A DNA stretch of 64,000 nt from Rubrivivax sp. (GTDB lineage: Bacteria > Pseudomonadota > Gammaproteobacteria > Burkholderiales > Burkholderiaceae_C): positions 1-64,000 of the forward strand of contig JALHPF010000013.1 of assembly GCA_022842595.1 (NCBI GenBank). Direction: 5' to 3'. Positions 46,659 through 56,292 of the stretch are shown here, one piece after another (position 1 is the stretch's first letter; each line of letters starts with the position of its first letter). The notes below the pieces were generated by a model. That model worked only from the letters and a program-made list of their open reading frames with translations, was not told where the DNA came from and did no database searches. The position numbers were made by a program, and so were the translations under genes.

Positions 46659-49310
46659 TCAGGGTCTGGCGACCGAGCCCAGGCTCATCGACAGCGGGTG
46701 TGGCCCGCTGTCGTCTTGCGCCAGTGCTGCAGCGAAGACGCTCCCCGCAGCAGCCGGCTCGCCCCCCTCGGCCCGCAGTGCCGCGAACGCCTGGTCACCC
46801 AGTGCAGACCGCGCCGCGGCCTCCACAGCCGCCGCCGCCTGCGCCTCGAGCGCCTGCCGGGTGTCGTTCAGCCGTGCATAGGCCGCATCGGCCAGGCCGA
46901 GCAGCCGTGCCGCGGTGGTCTGCCGCCCCTCGCGAACGGACAGCATCGCCAGGTGGTCGGCCCACCAGGCTTCGGCATCCTGCGCGCGGGCGTGCAGCCA
47001 GCCTTCGGCAGCCGCCTCGCGCGCCGCGACCAGGTTGCCCAGCGCCACGTGAGCCGCAATGAGGTTGGGCAAGAGGAAGGCGTGCAGCGTGGCGCGCATG
47101 CGGATGCGGCGGGCGATGTCCACCGCCTCGACCAAGCGTGGCAGCGCCGCCGCCGCGTCACCGCCGATCTGCTCCGCATTCGCCAGCGAGTGCAGCGCCT
47201 GCACCCGGCTGTGATCGATCTCACCGGTCATCTGCAGCTGCTGGCGCCAAGCGGTCATTGCCCGTGGCAAGTCGCCGGCGCTGACGGCAGCCACGCCCTC
47301 GGCAAACCACCGCCAGCGGCGGCGGCTCGGTGGCCACGCAGGGTCTTCCAGTTCGCGCACGCGGGCCAGCAACGCAGCCGCTTCATCGTGCCTGCCGCGC
47401 ATGGCGGCGCAGTCCGTGGCGCGGGCCAACGCCCGAAACTCGTCGAAGGTCTGGCCAACCTCGCCCCAGAGCCTGGCCGACGAGAGCAGCAAGTCCCCGC
47501 GCAGCGCCAGGTCGGAGTGGCGAATCAGACCAGCGGCAGCTTCAAGTCCGCGCGCGCGCAACGCCGCCGGCAACACGGACAAGGCCGCGCGCTCGCGCAG
47601 CGCGATGGCCCAGCGCAGCCGGTCGGCGGCGGGTCGCTGCAGCGCATGCTGGTCCAACAAGGCATCAGCGACGCGGATCGCCGTGGCAGCAGCGTCGGCG
47701 CCATCGATCGACAGCAGGGCCTCGAAGGCCGCTGTGATGTCTGCGGCGACGGGCAATGCCGAGCGAATGGCCACTTTGCGGTCTGGCGACAGAGCGTCGC
47801 CAAGGGTTTCCACGCGCATCGCATCGCCCAATGGCGCCAGTGCGCGGGCAAGCCGGACGAGCGCGCCGGGGCGCTCGCCGCTTTCGCGCAGGAACTCCAG
47901 CGCCAGCGCGCGCGGTGCCTCCAGCAGGCGGTAACACGGCGCACCGCCGGCGCCGGTCTCGCACTGCACCAGTGCGCGATCGACCAGGTCGGCCAGGGCC
48001 TCGGTGACCTCGTCGCGGGAAGCGTCATCGTCCCCCACCACGGACACCGCCAGCGCCAACGCCAGCGGCAGTGGCCCCTGCGCCACTGCGAGGCGGCGGA
48101 ACACCTGCCGTGCCAGCGGCGGCAGCAGGTCGTGCGACCAGCTCAAGGCGGAGCGCAGCACGTTGGCGGCCGGGTCGACCGCGGCCGCGTCCGGCCCGGT
48201 TTCGCGGCGCGCCAGCCGCTCGCGCAGCGCCGCCAGCGGCATCTGCCCCAACAGCGCCGCGGCCAGCTGCACGCCCAGTGCCGAGCCGCCCAGGCTGGCA
48301 CAGATGGCGACGACATCGTCGACACAAGCGTCGACGAAACGGAAGCGGCGGTCGGCCTGCTTCGCGTGGGCGACGAACAGCACCACCGCGGCATGGCGCA
48401 CTGCTTCTTCAGCGCTGCAGGGCCCAGCGGGCACGGACAAGCCAGCCAGCACGTGCACGGCTTCACCCGCGCAGCGCAGCGGCGCCTGGCTCGTGACCAG
48501 CAGCCGCACGCCGGGTGCTTCGCGCCGCAGGGCCGCTGCCAGCTCGGACACTGCAGGGAGCACGTGCTCGGCGTTGTCCAGCACCAGCAGCAGCTGCGCG
48601 TCGGCCAAGGCCTTCGCCAGCTCGGCAGCGCGGCGCGGCGGGCCTTGCACCTCGGCGGCAATCGCCACAGCCGGCACCACGGCCTCGGCTGCGGTGAGCT
48701 CAAGCAGGTCGACCCACACGGGCGCTGCGCCATCGACCGTGCCGAAGCGCGCCGCCAAGTGGCGGGCCAGCAGCGTCTTGCCGCTGCCGCCTGCGCCCGT
48801 GACCGTGACGAAGCCGCCTTGAGTGGGGTCTGCCAGCGCCCGCGTGATGCCGGCCAAGTCGTCGTCGCGGCCGAGCAACGGCGGCAATGCCGAGACGGAC
48901 TTCAAGGGTGCGCTGCCGCTGGTGGCCGGCACCGCCGGTGTGGTCTGCCCGGCCTGCAGCGGCAACACGAACTGGTAGCCGCGACCAGGCACGGTGGCGA
49001 CGGCTTCGCGGCCGATGGCCTTGCGCAGCGCCGTCATCTGCACGTGCAGGTTGGCCTCCTCGACGATCACATCAGGCCAGACCCGGTCCAGCAGCTCGCC
49101 CTTCGTGACAAGACGGCCTGCGCTTTGCACGAGAACCAACAGCAGGTCGTAGGCGCGCGCGCCGAGTTCGACCGGCACGCCGCCCTTCTCCAGCCGGCGT
49201 TCTGTCGGGTCGATGCGAAAGTCGGCGAACCGGATCGGCGTCACGTCCACTGCTCCAGAGGCCGACAGAATAAGGCAGGCGTCGTGGAGCCAGCGGCGGC
49301 GCTCTCCCAC
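46659..49310 (-). CDS. Large winged-helix/ATPase transcriptional regulator
   Basis: A regulator of about 880 residues. Residues 20-115 are an OmpR/PhoB-type winged helix (FRIDPTERRLEKGGVPVELG, GELLDRVWPDVIVEEANLHV, VATVPGRGYQFV). Residues about 140-400 are a STAND/NB-ARC-like ATPase with Walker A GAGGSGKT and Walker B LLLVLDNAEH. The C-terminal 450 residues are helical, TPR-like repeats rich in Ala and Leu. No phospho-receiver is present, so it is of the AfsR/CadC-like kind that uses ATP-dependent activation. M at 49310 is possible; GTG at 49250 (VDVTPIRFADFRID) would give the usual domain start. Confidence 0.88.
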   Translation of the reverse strand: MGERRRWLHDACLILSASGAVDVTPIRFADFRIDPTERRLEKGGVPVELGARAYDLLLVLVQSAGRLVTKGELLDRVWPDVIVEEANLHVQMTALRKAIGREAVATVPGRGYQFVLPLQAGQTTPAVPATSGSAPLKSVSALPPLLGRDDDLAGITRALADPTQGGFVTVTGAGGSGKTLLARHLAARFGTVDGAAPVWVDLLELTAAEAVVPAVAIAAEVQGPPRRAAELAKALADAQLLLVLDNAEHVLPAVSELAAALRREAPGVRLLVTSQAPLRCAGEAVHVLAGLSVPAGPCSAEEAVRHAAVVLFVAHAKQADRRFRFVDACVDDVVAICASLGGSALGVQLAAALLGQMPLAALRERLARRETGPDAAAVDPAANVLRSALSWSHDLLPPLARQVFRRLAVAQGPLPLALALAVSVVGDDDASRDEVTEALADLVDRALVQCETGAGGAPCYRLLEAPRALALEFLRESGERPGALVRLARALAPLGDAMRVETLGDALSPDRKVAIRSALPVAADITAAFEALLSIDGADAAATAIRVADALLDQHALQRPAADRLRWAIALRERAALSVLPAALRARGLEAAAGLIRHSDLALRGDLLLSSARLWGEVGQTFDEFRALARATDCAAMRGRHDEAAALLARVRELEDPAWPPSRRRWRWFAEGVAAVSAGDLPRAMTAWRQQLQMTGEIDHSRVQALHSLANAEQIGGDAAAALPRLVEAVDIARRIRMRATLHAFLLPNLIAAHVALGNLVAAREAAAEGWLHARAQDAEAWWADHLAMLSVREGRQTTAARLLGLADAAYARLNDTRQALEAQAAAAVEAAARSALGDQAFAALRAEGGEPAAAGSVFAAALAQDDSGPHPLSMSLGSVARP

Positions 49311-49591
49311 ACAACCGGCGTCCGCTGGTCAGGAGGATCGACACGGTCGGCCTCGCACCGTCTGCGCCAGAGGTTTGTCCTGGCATCGTTGCGTCTTTCT
49401 CGTCTTCCTCGTCTTCAGGCGCGACGCCGCCCCGGGGACACCGGGGTCATCCGGCGCTCCGCTCGCCCACATGACCGGGGTTTGGAACGCAGTTGCATGG
49501 CGGCCGCATCGGCTGCCGAAGGCGACAGCCTGGGGGCGGCCGTGACTGTGAGATTTCAGGCGGCGAGATCGCGACAACGGACGTCGCTTCA

Positions 49592-49694
49592 GGGGCGGTC
49601 ACTGCCGACCGCGGAGGTCGGCTCTCCGGTCACTCAACTTGGGGGTCAGGTCTCCGGCGGTGAGATCGGTCACCCTGCTGTCGCTGGCCGACCC
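49592..49694 (+). repeat. 103-bp MITE-like repeat, copy 4
   Basis: It shares the core CTCAACTTGGGGGTCAGGTC and ends CCGACCC. Again it is exactly 103 bases long. The left terminus (GGGGCGG) is diverged. Confidence 0.7.
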
Positions 49695-49702
49695 CTATGA
49701 GC

Positions 49703-49800
49703 CGGTGGCGGTTGTTTCAGCGAGCGACTGGTGACCCTTGGAACCTGACCTTTGCTCAGGCGGCCGGGAAAGTCAGCGACGGTGACAACGGTCATTCGCC
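49703..49800 (+). repeat. Dispersed repeat block, also at 57171
   Basis: Shares GCGGTT-N-TTTCAGCGA and GAAAGTCAGCGAC with 57171-57260 in the same orientation and spacing. Confidence 0.6.
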
Positions 49801-49888
49801 AGTGGCAACCAAACCACCGGCCGGGACCGGATCCCCGTTGATAGGCCGCACCCGAAGGCCGCGTGCTGAGGCCGCCGACCGTGAGGAT

Positions 49889-50833
49889 TCAGTCGGGCTT
49901 GTGATGACATGCCGTTGGAGCAGTTGGGCCGCCTACCAGAGAGCGAGAGCCAGCATCGCCCTTTGCCACAGCACCCGACACGACAGGTATGGGCTGAGTC
50001 CCGAGGGACGCCAGACAGGAGGAAGCGGCGTCCATCCTGAAGAAGGCGTGGGGCAGGAGTCGCCAGACATTCCAGACCCGCCGAACCACGCGGCCCGGCA
50101 GCATAGTGTTGTCCCAGAGACCAAGCATGCACCCGATCATCGGGCCGACCGGCACTTCGCCGAGTGGGTCGTATGTCGTTGAGGTCAGCACAACCCGTCC
50201 ACCCCCCTTGTGCAGCCCAGCCTGAGGGCGAAACAGCGTCGGTTGTCGAACCAAGCGTGGCAGATAGTCGAAGTGCTTGCCGTCGGGACTGGGGAAGAAC
50301 TTGAAGAGGAACGCAATGGCCTCCCAGCATTGGCGTCCTGCCGAGTCCACCGCCTCGTCCCAGAAGATGCCTGGGTCACCCGGTTCGGCCATGGCGTTCG
50401 GTTCAAGCTCGATTCGCAGGATCTCGGCGCCCTTGCGAACCAGGCGGCCGACCACCTGCGAGCCAGTGTCCTCAAGGGAGATGATCTCTGCAATCTTCTT
50501 GGGGAAGCCGAAGCGCTCCCGGCCGTACACCATGGCCATGTCTTCAGTCACCGGCATCGCCAGGCAGTACAACCCTGTCTCATGGCCGAGACGGGCCTGA
50601 AGGAAAAGTGCTCCCTCGTGATAGGCGCTGCCGAAGTTCGTCTGGGGATGATGCGCCACGAATGCGAACGCGATAGGCTGGGACGTCGGCCTCAGCGGTC
50701 TGGGCAAAATCCTTGCGACTGCATGCGGTTCTGTTTGAAATGCCGCCAACAGCATCTCAGACCCGACGAACTCCGCGACCAAGGGCGCGCGACGCAAGTC
50801 AGCGACTTCCGAAGGAGAAAGCGCGAAACGCAT
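49889..50833 (-). CDS. Acetoacetate decarboxylase-family protein
   Basis: A 314-residue protein. Family marks: GSEMLLAAFQTEPHAVARIL, ARLGHETGLYCLAMPVTEDM, the lysine pair in YGRERFGFPKKIAEI (Schiff-base Lys in true decarboxylases), and WEAIAFLFKFFPSPDGKHFD. Many such proteins do not decarboxylate acetoacetate but act as aldolase-like hydratases. The last 40 residues are low-complexity and do not look native, so the C-terminus may have been replaced by sequence from the neighbouring decayed DNA. Confidence 0.8.
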   Translation of the reverse strand: MRFALSPSEVADLRRAPLVAEFVGSEMLLAAFQTEPHAVARILPRPLRPTSQPIAFAFVAHHPQTNFGSAYHEGALFLQARLGHETGLYCLAMPVTEDMAMVYGRERFGFPKKIAEIISLEDTGSQVVGRLVRKGAEILRIELEPNAMAEPGDPGIFWDEAVDSAGRQCWEAIAFLFKFFPSPDGKHFDYLPRLVRQPTLFRPQAGLHKGGGRVVLTSTTYDPLGEVPVGPMIGCMLGLWDNTMLPGRVVRRVWNVWRLLPHAFFRMDAASSCLASLGTQPIPVVSGAVAKGDAGSRSLVGGPTAPTACHHKPD

Positions 50834-51110
50834 CGTCGTGCCCCCGGTTCCCGGTGCGGATGCGTCAGAGTGACGGCAAGGCCATCGTCAAGGCCCAGGA
50901 GCCCGCGCCCCTTGTGAATCGCATTCTGTGGGATCCATGGTGTCCGAAATTGATCTGCCTCAACGTCCACCGACAGGCGCTGCGTAGAAGGTGAAGGCCT
51001 GTCTAGGCGCGAAGCGGTGGAGTTCGACCTCGCATTCGCTCGACAAGATGGCGCGAGGATGAATCGGCGCCGCGTCGGCGTCTGAAAGAACGTTCTATGG
51101 AGGTCATCCG
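50834..51110. other. Promoter-length spacer
   Basis: 277 bases between divergent genes. A ribosome site GGAGG precedes the next ATG. No other feature is recognised. Confidence 0.4.
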
Positions 51111-51869
51111 ATGACGCAGCGAACGGCTGCCGAAATCCACAGGATCGTGGTCACGAATCTGTTCGTGGACGATCGGTTCCTGGGCTGGCGCCGAGGTGGA
51201 AAGTTCGTCGTGCTGTTCGACCCGGCGGCTGGGAAGATCAACCCGCAAGCGATTCGATCGATCACGGTCCAAGGCCCCAACCATTACGCCTTCGAGGTTC
51301 GACCCCATGCCAAGTACCGCGCGCCGTCGTTCAACGGCTATGTCGACGACGCCCTTCTCGACACATGCTGGTACATGGCCATCGAGCGATCGACGCTGCT
51401 CGCGGATGGCGAATACACGATTCGCGTGACCTGGGCCGATGGCACGGCCAAGGAAAGATCCCGCGTGCTTACGTTTGATCCGGCACTGTCGCGCTCGGCG
51501 TACGCGAGCCGGGCCAGGATGCACTTCGAGCCCACCGGCCTCGTGCATCGGAATGTCGACCTGAGCGTCACAAGACTGACTTGGACGACGCTGAAGAGCT
51601 TGGACGGGCAAGACGCGTTCTATTCGTCGCGATTGTCCAGGGGTCTCTCGCTGTACGTCGATACCCCCGGGCTGGCGCACTACGACAACATTCTCGAGCT
51701 CTCACAAACGGTTCCCACAGCCGGACTGAACATCGGGCAGTCGACAGCGTCGCCGCCGCTCCAACGCTTGTCCGGGTACACGTGGTTCGTTGAAGCGCTC
51801 GATGGGAACGAGTACGAGGCGATCAATACCGCAGTCTTCTTCAGGCACCAGTGGTTTGCAACGCTGTAG
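51111..51869 (+). CDS. Hypothetical protein with beta-rich sequence
   Basis: A 252-residue protein without signal peptide or membrane segment. It has a well-placed ribosome site (GGAGG, eight bases before the ATG). Conserved-looking stretches: VVTNLFVDDRFLGWRRGGKF, ITVQGPNHYAFEVRPHAKYR, DGEYTIRVTWADGTAKERSR and YTWFVEALDGNEYEAINTAV. The alternating pattern suggests immunoglobulin-like beta sandwich domains. I do not recognise the family. Confidence 0.65.
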   Translation: MTQRTAAEIHRIVVTNLFVDDRFLGWRRGGKFVVLFDPAAGKINPQAIRSITVQGPNHYAFEVRPHAKYRAPSFNGYVDDALLDTCWYMAIERSTLLADGEYTIRVTWADGTAKERSRVLTFDPALSRSAYASRARMHFEPTGLVHRNVDLSVTRLTWTTLKSLDGQDAFYSSRLSRGLSLYVDTPGLAHYDNILELSQTVPTAGLNIGQSTASPPLQRLSGYTWFVEALDGNEYEAINTAVFFRHQWFATL

Positions 51870-52633
51870 CAGCGAACTGGACCTCGGCCGTCAACGACAG
51901 AGCCGCGGCAAGAACTCGATCCTTGTTACGGAACGCATGAGCGTCGCCATCGCGACCACACGCTGCGGCAGCCGCTCGCTCACCATCGACTTCGGAGGCT
52001 GTTGATCGAACTGCGTACCTACGGCCTGCATCGGGTGCCTACCAGCGCAGCAAGATCGTCAGCGACTTTGGAGATTGGGCGCGTGCGATATTGCGTCGGC
52101 CTATGGCGGCAGCGCCTTGAAACCGGTCGTTGGCGTGGCAAACTTTCGGCCAATCGAAAGACCGGATGTGGCCGTCTAAAGCCACCCACGGCAGTCACCT
52201 CTCTGGCGGCGCTCCGCGGGTGACAGCTAAGCGGCACGGACATCGCATGTCCTGCAGCCTCCTGTCGACTTCTGCAGCCCCAGTGGATGTGTAGTTGGTG
52301 GGCATCGGGCGCTCACGGGTCGCCATCGCCCATGGTCAAAACCAGACCGCCAGTGGGCAGGAAGACCCTACCGCCCCCGAAGTGCGGAATGTCGGCGTTT
52401 GCTGGACGGGGTGACGCCCGTCAACCGGCTGCCTTCCAAGGCGCGTTTGCACCACGCTTACCGGGTGGCCGCGGGCGTGCCATGCGCGAACTACATGCAC
52501 AGCAAGCCGGTGATGGCGAAGTCCGGGTCGAATGCCTTACCGAGCAGCCCCGCCTCGCCCTGCCCCAACACTGGCGGCAGGCCGGCCAAAGGCTCGGGCC
52601 GCAGCTACATCCGGCCGCTGACACCTGGGTCGA
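51870..52633. other. Degenerate stretch without clear gene
   Basis: 760 bases of low-similarity sequence. At 52130-52165 it has CTTTCGGCCAATCGAAAG, a palindrome-like block resembling the dispersed repeats. A short plus-strand frame at 52405-52640 reads GRAMRELHAQQAGDGEVRVE but matches nothing I know. Confidence 0.45.
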
Positions 52634-53044
52634 CTACCCGCCCCTGCGCATGAGCGGCTTCATCATGCGGGTGATGATTTCGTGCCATACGGTCTGCAGC
52701 GATTCGTCGGTCGTTGCAGTGGCCTCCACGGACTCCGGCGCGCCATCGGCGCCGCACCGGTACACACCGTCCAGCACCAGGCAGCGAAAGTGGACGTTGG
52801 GGTTGGCGGCCGCGCCGAAGCCTTGTGTCAGTGGGACCGCGCAGCTGTTGGCCTCGGCTGCCTGGAGACCCGCTTGACCGAGCAGGTGCCGCGTGATCAC
52901 CCGGCGCACCACTTGCCGCGCAGGCGTCACCAGCTTGGGTAGTGCGGCCAGGAACGGGGGGGTGACATGGTCCACCAAGTGCTCCGCCGCTTGCGCCATA
53001 AGGCAGGCCCCGCACGAGGGGCAGAAGCCGCGCCGCTTGATGTG
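52634..53044 (-). pseudogene. IS91-type transposase, N-terminal/central fragment
   Basis: About 136 residues: HIKRRGFCPSCGACLMAQAA, EHLVDHVTPPFLAALPKLVT, PARQVVRRVITRHLLGQAGL, LTQGFGAAANPNVHFRCLVL, DGVYRCGADG. The CPSCGA zinc motif and the HFRCLVLDGVYR block are IS91-family marks. Relative to the family, some 20 residues between VDHV and LPKLVT are missing, and the catalytic end is absent. Confidence 0.85.
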
Positions 53045-53090
53045 TCGGCGAGAGGCCCGCAGCATATGATTGCGGGCAGGAGAACGCGCC

Positions 53091-54137
53091 ATGGATCTTG
53101 CCGAGCTGACCGTACGCCTTCGCAGCACGACATTGTTCTCGCCGCTTGATGAGGTCCAACTTCGCGCGTTGCTAGAACGCAGCCCGCGGCGCACGGCCCA
53201 AGTCGGCGAATGGCTCGCCGATGTGCCGGAGGGCTTGCGCCACCACCTGGTCTTGCTGGCCGGTGAGGTCGAGGCGCGACGCCTTTGGACCGGACCCGAC
53301 GGCACCGAGCGCAGCAGCACCCGGCGTGTCGCCGTCGAGGTGGGTGGCCCTGAATTCGCGATCCTCGGCGCGGGTGGCAGCGGGCTTCGGGTGCGGGCCA
53401 CGGCCAACACCGAGTACCTGTCGATCGACACCGACGATCTCGACGACTTACTCGGCTGGTCCGTCCTGGGCGCGTTCGTGCTGCCCGAGCCACACCTGAA
53501 ACTGTTCCATAACCTGCCGCTGGAGACCGTCGCCAGGGCGATCAACCGCTTGACCGAGTTGCGGGTGGCGCCGGGCGAGAGCATCGTCAGGCAAGGCGAG
53601 TCGGGCGACAACTACTACGTCATCCTGGAGGGCGAAGCAGAAGTATGGGCCAGCAGCGCCGCCGGAGAAGTTTCAACCCTGGTGAACCGCCTGGCCGACG
53701 GCGACAGTTTCGGCGAGGAAGCCCTTCTCGCCGAAAGCAGCCGCACAGCCACAGTCACGATGACGACACCCGGGCGTCTGCTCGTATTGAGCAAAGCCGA
53801 CTTCATCGCCCTGCTCCAACCGCCGATGGTCGCGGAGGTGGATGCGGCAGCGGCCAGGGACATGGTCGCGCTTGGCGTCGCCAAACTCGTGGACTGCCGC
53901 CATCCGATCGAGCACAAAGCCAGCCGCATCACAGGCGCACGATCAGTGCCGTTGGACAGCCTGCGCCATGCAGGGGTGTTCGCGCTTGATCCCGACACGA
54001 CCTATGTCGTGTACTGCGACACTGGGCGGCGCAGCCGGGCCGCTGCTTTCCTGCTTCATGAACGCGGCATCCACGCCCTGTCGCTTGTCGGGGGCATCAC
54101 CCATTGGCCCTACGAGATCGAGGGCAGCACTGTCTGA
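53091..54137 (+). CDS. Cyclic-nucleotide-binding/rhodanese fusion protein
   Basis: A 348-residue protein with three parts. Residues 1-130 form a degenerate cNMP-like beta barrel. Residues about 150-245 are a better preserved cNMP domain (VAPGESIVRQGESGDNYYVI, ADGDSFGEEALLAESSRTAT, where GEEALL and RTAT are the phosphate-binding cassette). Residues about 255-345 are a rhodanese domain with active-site Cys in VYCDTGRRSRAAAFLLHERG. It may couple a nucleotide signal to sulfur or redox transfer. The ATG at 53091 has AGGAG nine bases upstream. It lies next to the IS91 fragment. Confidence 0.85.
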   Translation: MDLAELTVRLRSTTLFSPLDEVQLRALLERSPRRTAQVGEWLADVPEGLRHHLVLLAGEVEARRLWTGPDGTERSSTRRVAVEVGGPEFAILGAGGSGLRVRATANTEYLSIDTDDLDDLLGWSVLGAFVLPEPHLKLFHNLPLETVARAINRLTELRVAPGESIVRQGESGDNYYVILEGEAEVWASSAAGEVSTLVNRLADGDSFGEEALLAESSRTATVTMTTPGRLLVLSKADFIALLQPPMVAEVDAAAARDMVALGVAKLVDCRHPIEHKASRITGARSVPLDSLRHAGVFALDPDTTYVVYCDTGRRSRAAAFLLHERGIHALSLVGGITHWPYEIEGSTV

Positions 54138-54253
54138 CGCGCGGCCTTGCCGCAGAGGCAGGCGGCGCTTCCGGAATTGCCGCGCAAGACAGCGTAGCGA
54201 AGTTCTGCGAAGCCCGTTCCTAACGTCCTTGCTGACAACAGTCGAAGCTGCGG
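54138..54253. other. Short spacer
   Basis: About 115 bases between the cNMP-rhodanese stop and a dihydrofolate reductase-like remnant. No feature is recognised. Confidence 0.35.
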
Positions 54254-54436
54254 CTACGTCGGGTGCCGAGGGAACAGTGTCTTGCCCCATGCGAGGGTCA
54301 ACGATCCGATCTGGACAGTGAGCTCATCCAAGAGACCTGCATGCAAAGACTGTCCCGCCAGGCCGCCAGCGCCAACGGTCGTGATGTTCTTGGCACCAGC
54401 GACCGCCGTCGTTGCTTCGTGAGCTGATCGCACGTC
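54254..54436 (-). pseudogene. C-terminal remnant of a DHFR/RibD-like protein
   Basis: The frame reads AKNITTVGAGGLAGQSLHAG and LLDELTVQIGSLTLAWGKTL, FPR. This is the end of a bacterial dihydrofolate reductase-family (YwjB/RibD C-terminal) protein, where GLIDEL is a hallmark. The N-terminal half is absent. Confidence 0.6.
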
Positions 54437-54837
54437 GCCGCAGTGAGCGCGGAGAGCAACGGGGCGGCGGATTTGAGCGTGTTCGAAGTGAGGTTCAAGC
54501 GGGGTCTCCCAGTTGAGCCGCAGCGGGAGACTCAACTCAATGGTTCAGCGCAGAACGCCGCGCGGCTTGCCGGACCGCCGAGTTGCCCGCGATGGACCTC
54601 AGGACAGCAGACAGTCTTGAGCCAACGTTCATGGCGCAGCCGGGTGGCACACGATCCGGTGCACTGCACGCGAGCCACAAGACCAAGAACAACGCCAGTT
54701 GGGCGGCGCAGTCAACGCCGCCCGGGGGCCTCGAAGCCCAGCCCGGGCCCCACGATGCCAGGCCGCGCCGGCAGATCGGCGTACCCATGGGGGCGACAAT
54801 CGGGTCAGCGCCGGTTGCGTGGCAATCCCTCCGGGTC
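54437..54837. other. Gene-free stretch
   Basis: 400 bases with no supported gene. An interlocked pair of inverted repeats (GTCTCCC/GGGAGAC and GTTGAG/CTCAAC) lies at about 54504-54538. Confidence 0.4.
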
Positions 54838-55947
54838 CTACGCCAAGGTGGTGGGCACCGATTCCTCAGCCAGCGACGCCATGTCGATGACGTAGCGGAA
54901 GCGAACTTCGCCTTGCTCGATGCGAGCGTAGGCCTCGTTCAGGTCCTGGATGCGCAACATCTCGATGTCCGGGCCGATGTCGTGCCGGGCGCAGAAGTCG
55001 ATCACTTCCTGGGTCTCGGCGATGCTCCCGATCAGCGACCCCGAGATGCTTCGACGGTGAAAGGCGACTTGCTGGTTGTTCACGGGCGCCATGACCTCCA
55101 GCGCACCGACCACCACCAGCGTGCAGTCGCGCTTCAGCATCGGCAGGTAGGCGTTCAGGTCGTGCCGCTGGGGCACCGTGGACAACATGAAGTCGAAGCT
55201 GGACGCATGGGCCTCCAGGGCCTTGGCGTCACTCTCCAGCACGGCGTCGGCGCCGAGCTTGCGCGCTTCCGCGAGCTTGGCGTCGGTGCTGGTGAACACG
55301 ACGACCTGCGCGCCCATGGCCAGTGCCAGCTTGATGGCCATGTCGCCCAGTCCGCCGAATCCGATGATGCCGACCTTCTGGCCCGCCTGCACGCCCCAGT
55401 GCTTCATGGGTGAGTAGGTGGTGACGCCCGCGCACAGGATGGGCGCGGCGACCTCGGGCTTCAGGGCCGCAGGAATCCTGATCAGGAAGTCGTCCCTCAC
55501 CACCAGCACGTCGGAGTAACCGCCGTAGGTGTTGTCGCGTCCGTAGGTGTTCATGCCGTCAGGCGCCAGTTTGGCGGGCACCATGGGCCCGTTGTAGGTG
55601 GCCAGCCAGCTGTTCGGACCTTCGCAGTAGTTCTGCAGCCCCAGCTTGCACGGCTTGCAGTGACGGCAGCTGTCGATCATGCAGCCCACGCCGACGATGT
55701 CGCCCACGGCGTGCGTCGTTACGCCAGCACCGATCTTCGTCACGCGGCCGACCACCTCGTGGCCCGGCACACACGGGTATACGGTGTTCGACCACTCGTT
55801 CTTGGCCTGGTGGATGTCGGAGTGGCAGACGCCGCAGAACAGCACCTGAATCTGCACATCACGCTCGCGCGGCTCTTCCCGTTCGAAGGCGAAGGCGCGC
55901 AGGCGGCTTTGCGGGTCATGGGCGGCATAGCCGCGGGCGGAGATCAT
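54838..55947 (-). CDS. Zinc alcohol dehydrogenase, NADPH-dependent (YahK/CAD type)
   Basis: A 369-residue medium-chain dehydrogenase. The catalytic zinc is bound by Cys in FCGVCHSD and His in PGHEVVGRV, and the structural zinc by four Cys in SCRHCKPCKLGLQNYC. The cofactor loop is IIGFGGLGDMAIKLALAMGA. The C-terminal ISGSLIGSIAETQEVIDFCA is typical of cinnamyl-alcohol-dehydrogenase-like YahK enzymes, which reduce a wide range of aldehydes using NADPH. The ATG at 55947 has AAAGGA at good spacing; an upstream ATG would add eight residues. No operon partner is present. Confidence 0.94.
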   Translation of the reverse strand: MISARGYAAHDPQSRLRAFAFEREEPRERDVQIQVLFCGVCHSDIHQAKNEWSNTVYPCVPGHEVVGRVTKIGAGVTTHAVGDIVGVGCMIDSCRHCKPCKLGLQNYCEGPNSWLATYNGPMVPAKLAPDGMNTYGRDNTYGGYSDVLVVRDDFLIRIPAALKPEVAAPILCAGVTTYSPMKHWGVQAGQKVGIIGFGGLGDMAIKLALAMGAQVVVFTSTDAKLAEARKLGADAVLESDAKALEAHASSFDFMLSTVPQRHDLNAYLPMLKRDCTLVVVGALEVMAPVNNQQVAFHRRSISGSLIGSIAETQEVIDFCARHDIGPDIEMLRIQDLNEAYARIEQGEVRFRYVIDMASLAEESVPTTLA

Positions 55948-56292
55948 GGGAGTTCCTTTCAAGAGATACATGCCGCCCGCTGGGGACGTTGGGCCGAGTG
56001 CCCGTCGCCGTCAGTGCGGAGCGGCGGAAGTGCTGACCCGCCCGCGCTGATGCACGAGGCAGTGGCCATCGTCTGTGCAACGCGGCTGTCGCCGCCGGAC
56101 ACGTGAGCGGTTCCGGGGGCTCTTGACTCGTTGGGAGATAACCGCGCGATGGTGGGATCGGCGCGTTCATGCGTCTGTTCGGTGACGCACGGGCCGTTCG
56201 GGCCATGGCAGCCGCAGACCGAGGTCGCTCCAAGGACCCGGCGGACTTCGAGCCGCGCCTGGCCTGCCCTGGCATGGGCTACCCTGCACAAG

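Larger units (their letters stand above)
49311..49888. other. Gene-free stretch with repeats
   Basis: 580 bases containing the fourth 103-bp repeat (49592-49694) and, right after it, a block (49703-49800) shared with 57171-57260. No gene is seen. Confidence 0.6.

Noticed and set aside
46521..49700. 1059-residue plus-strand open frame
   Set aside because: Antisense to the winged-helix/ATPase regulator; no domain in the plus frame.
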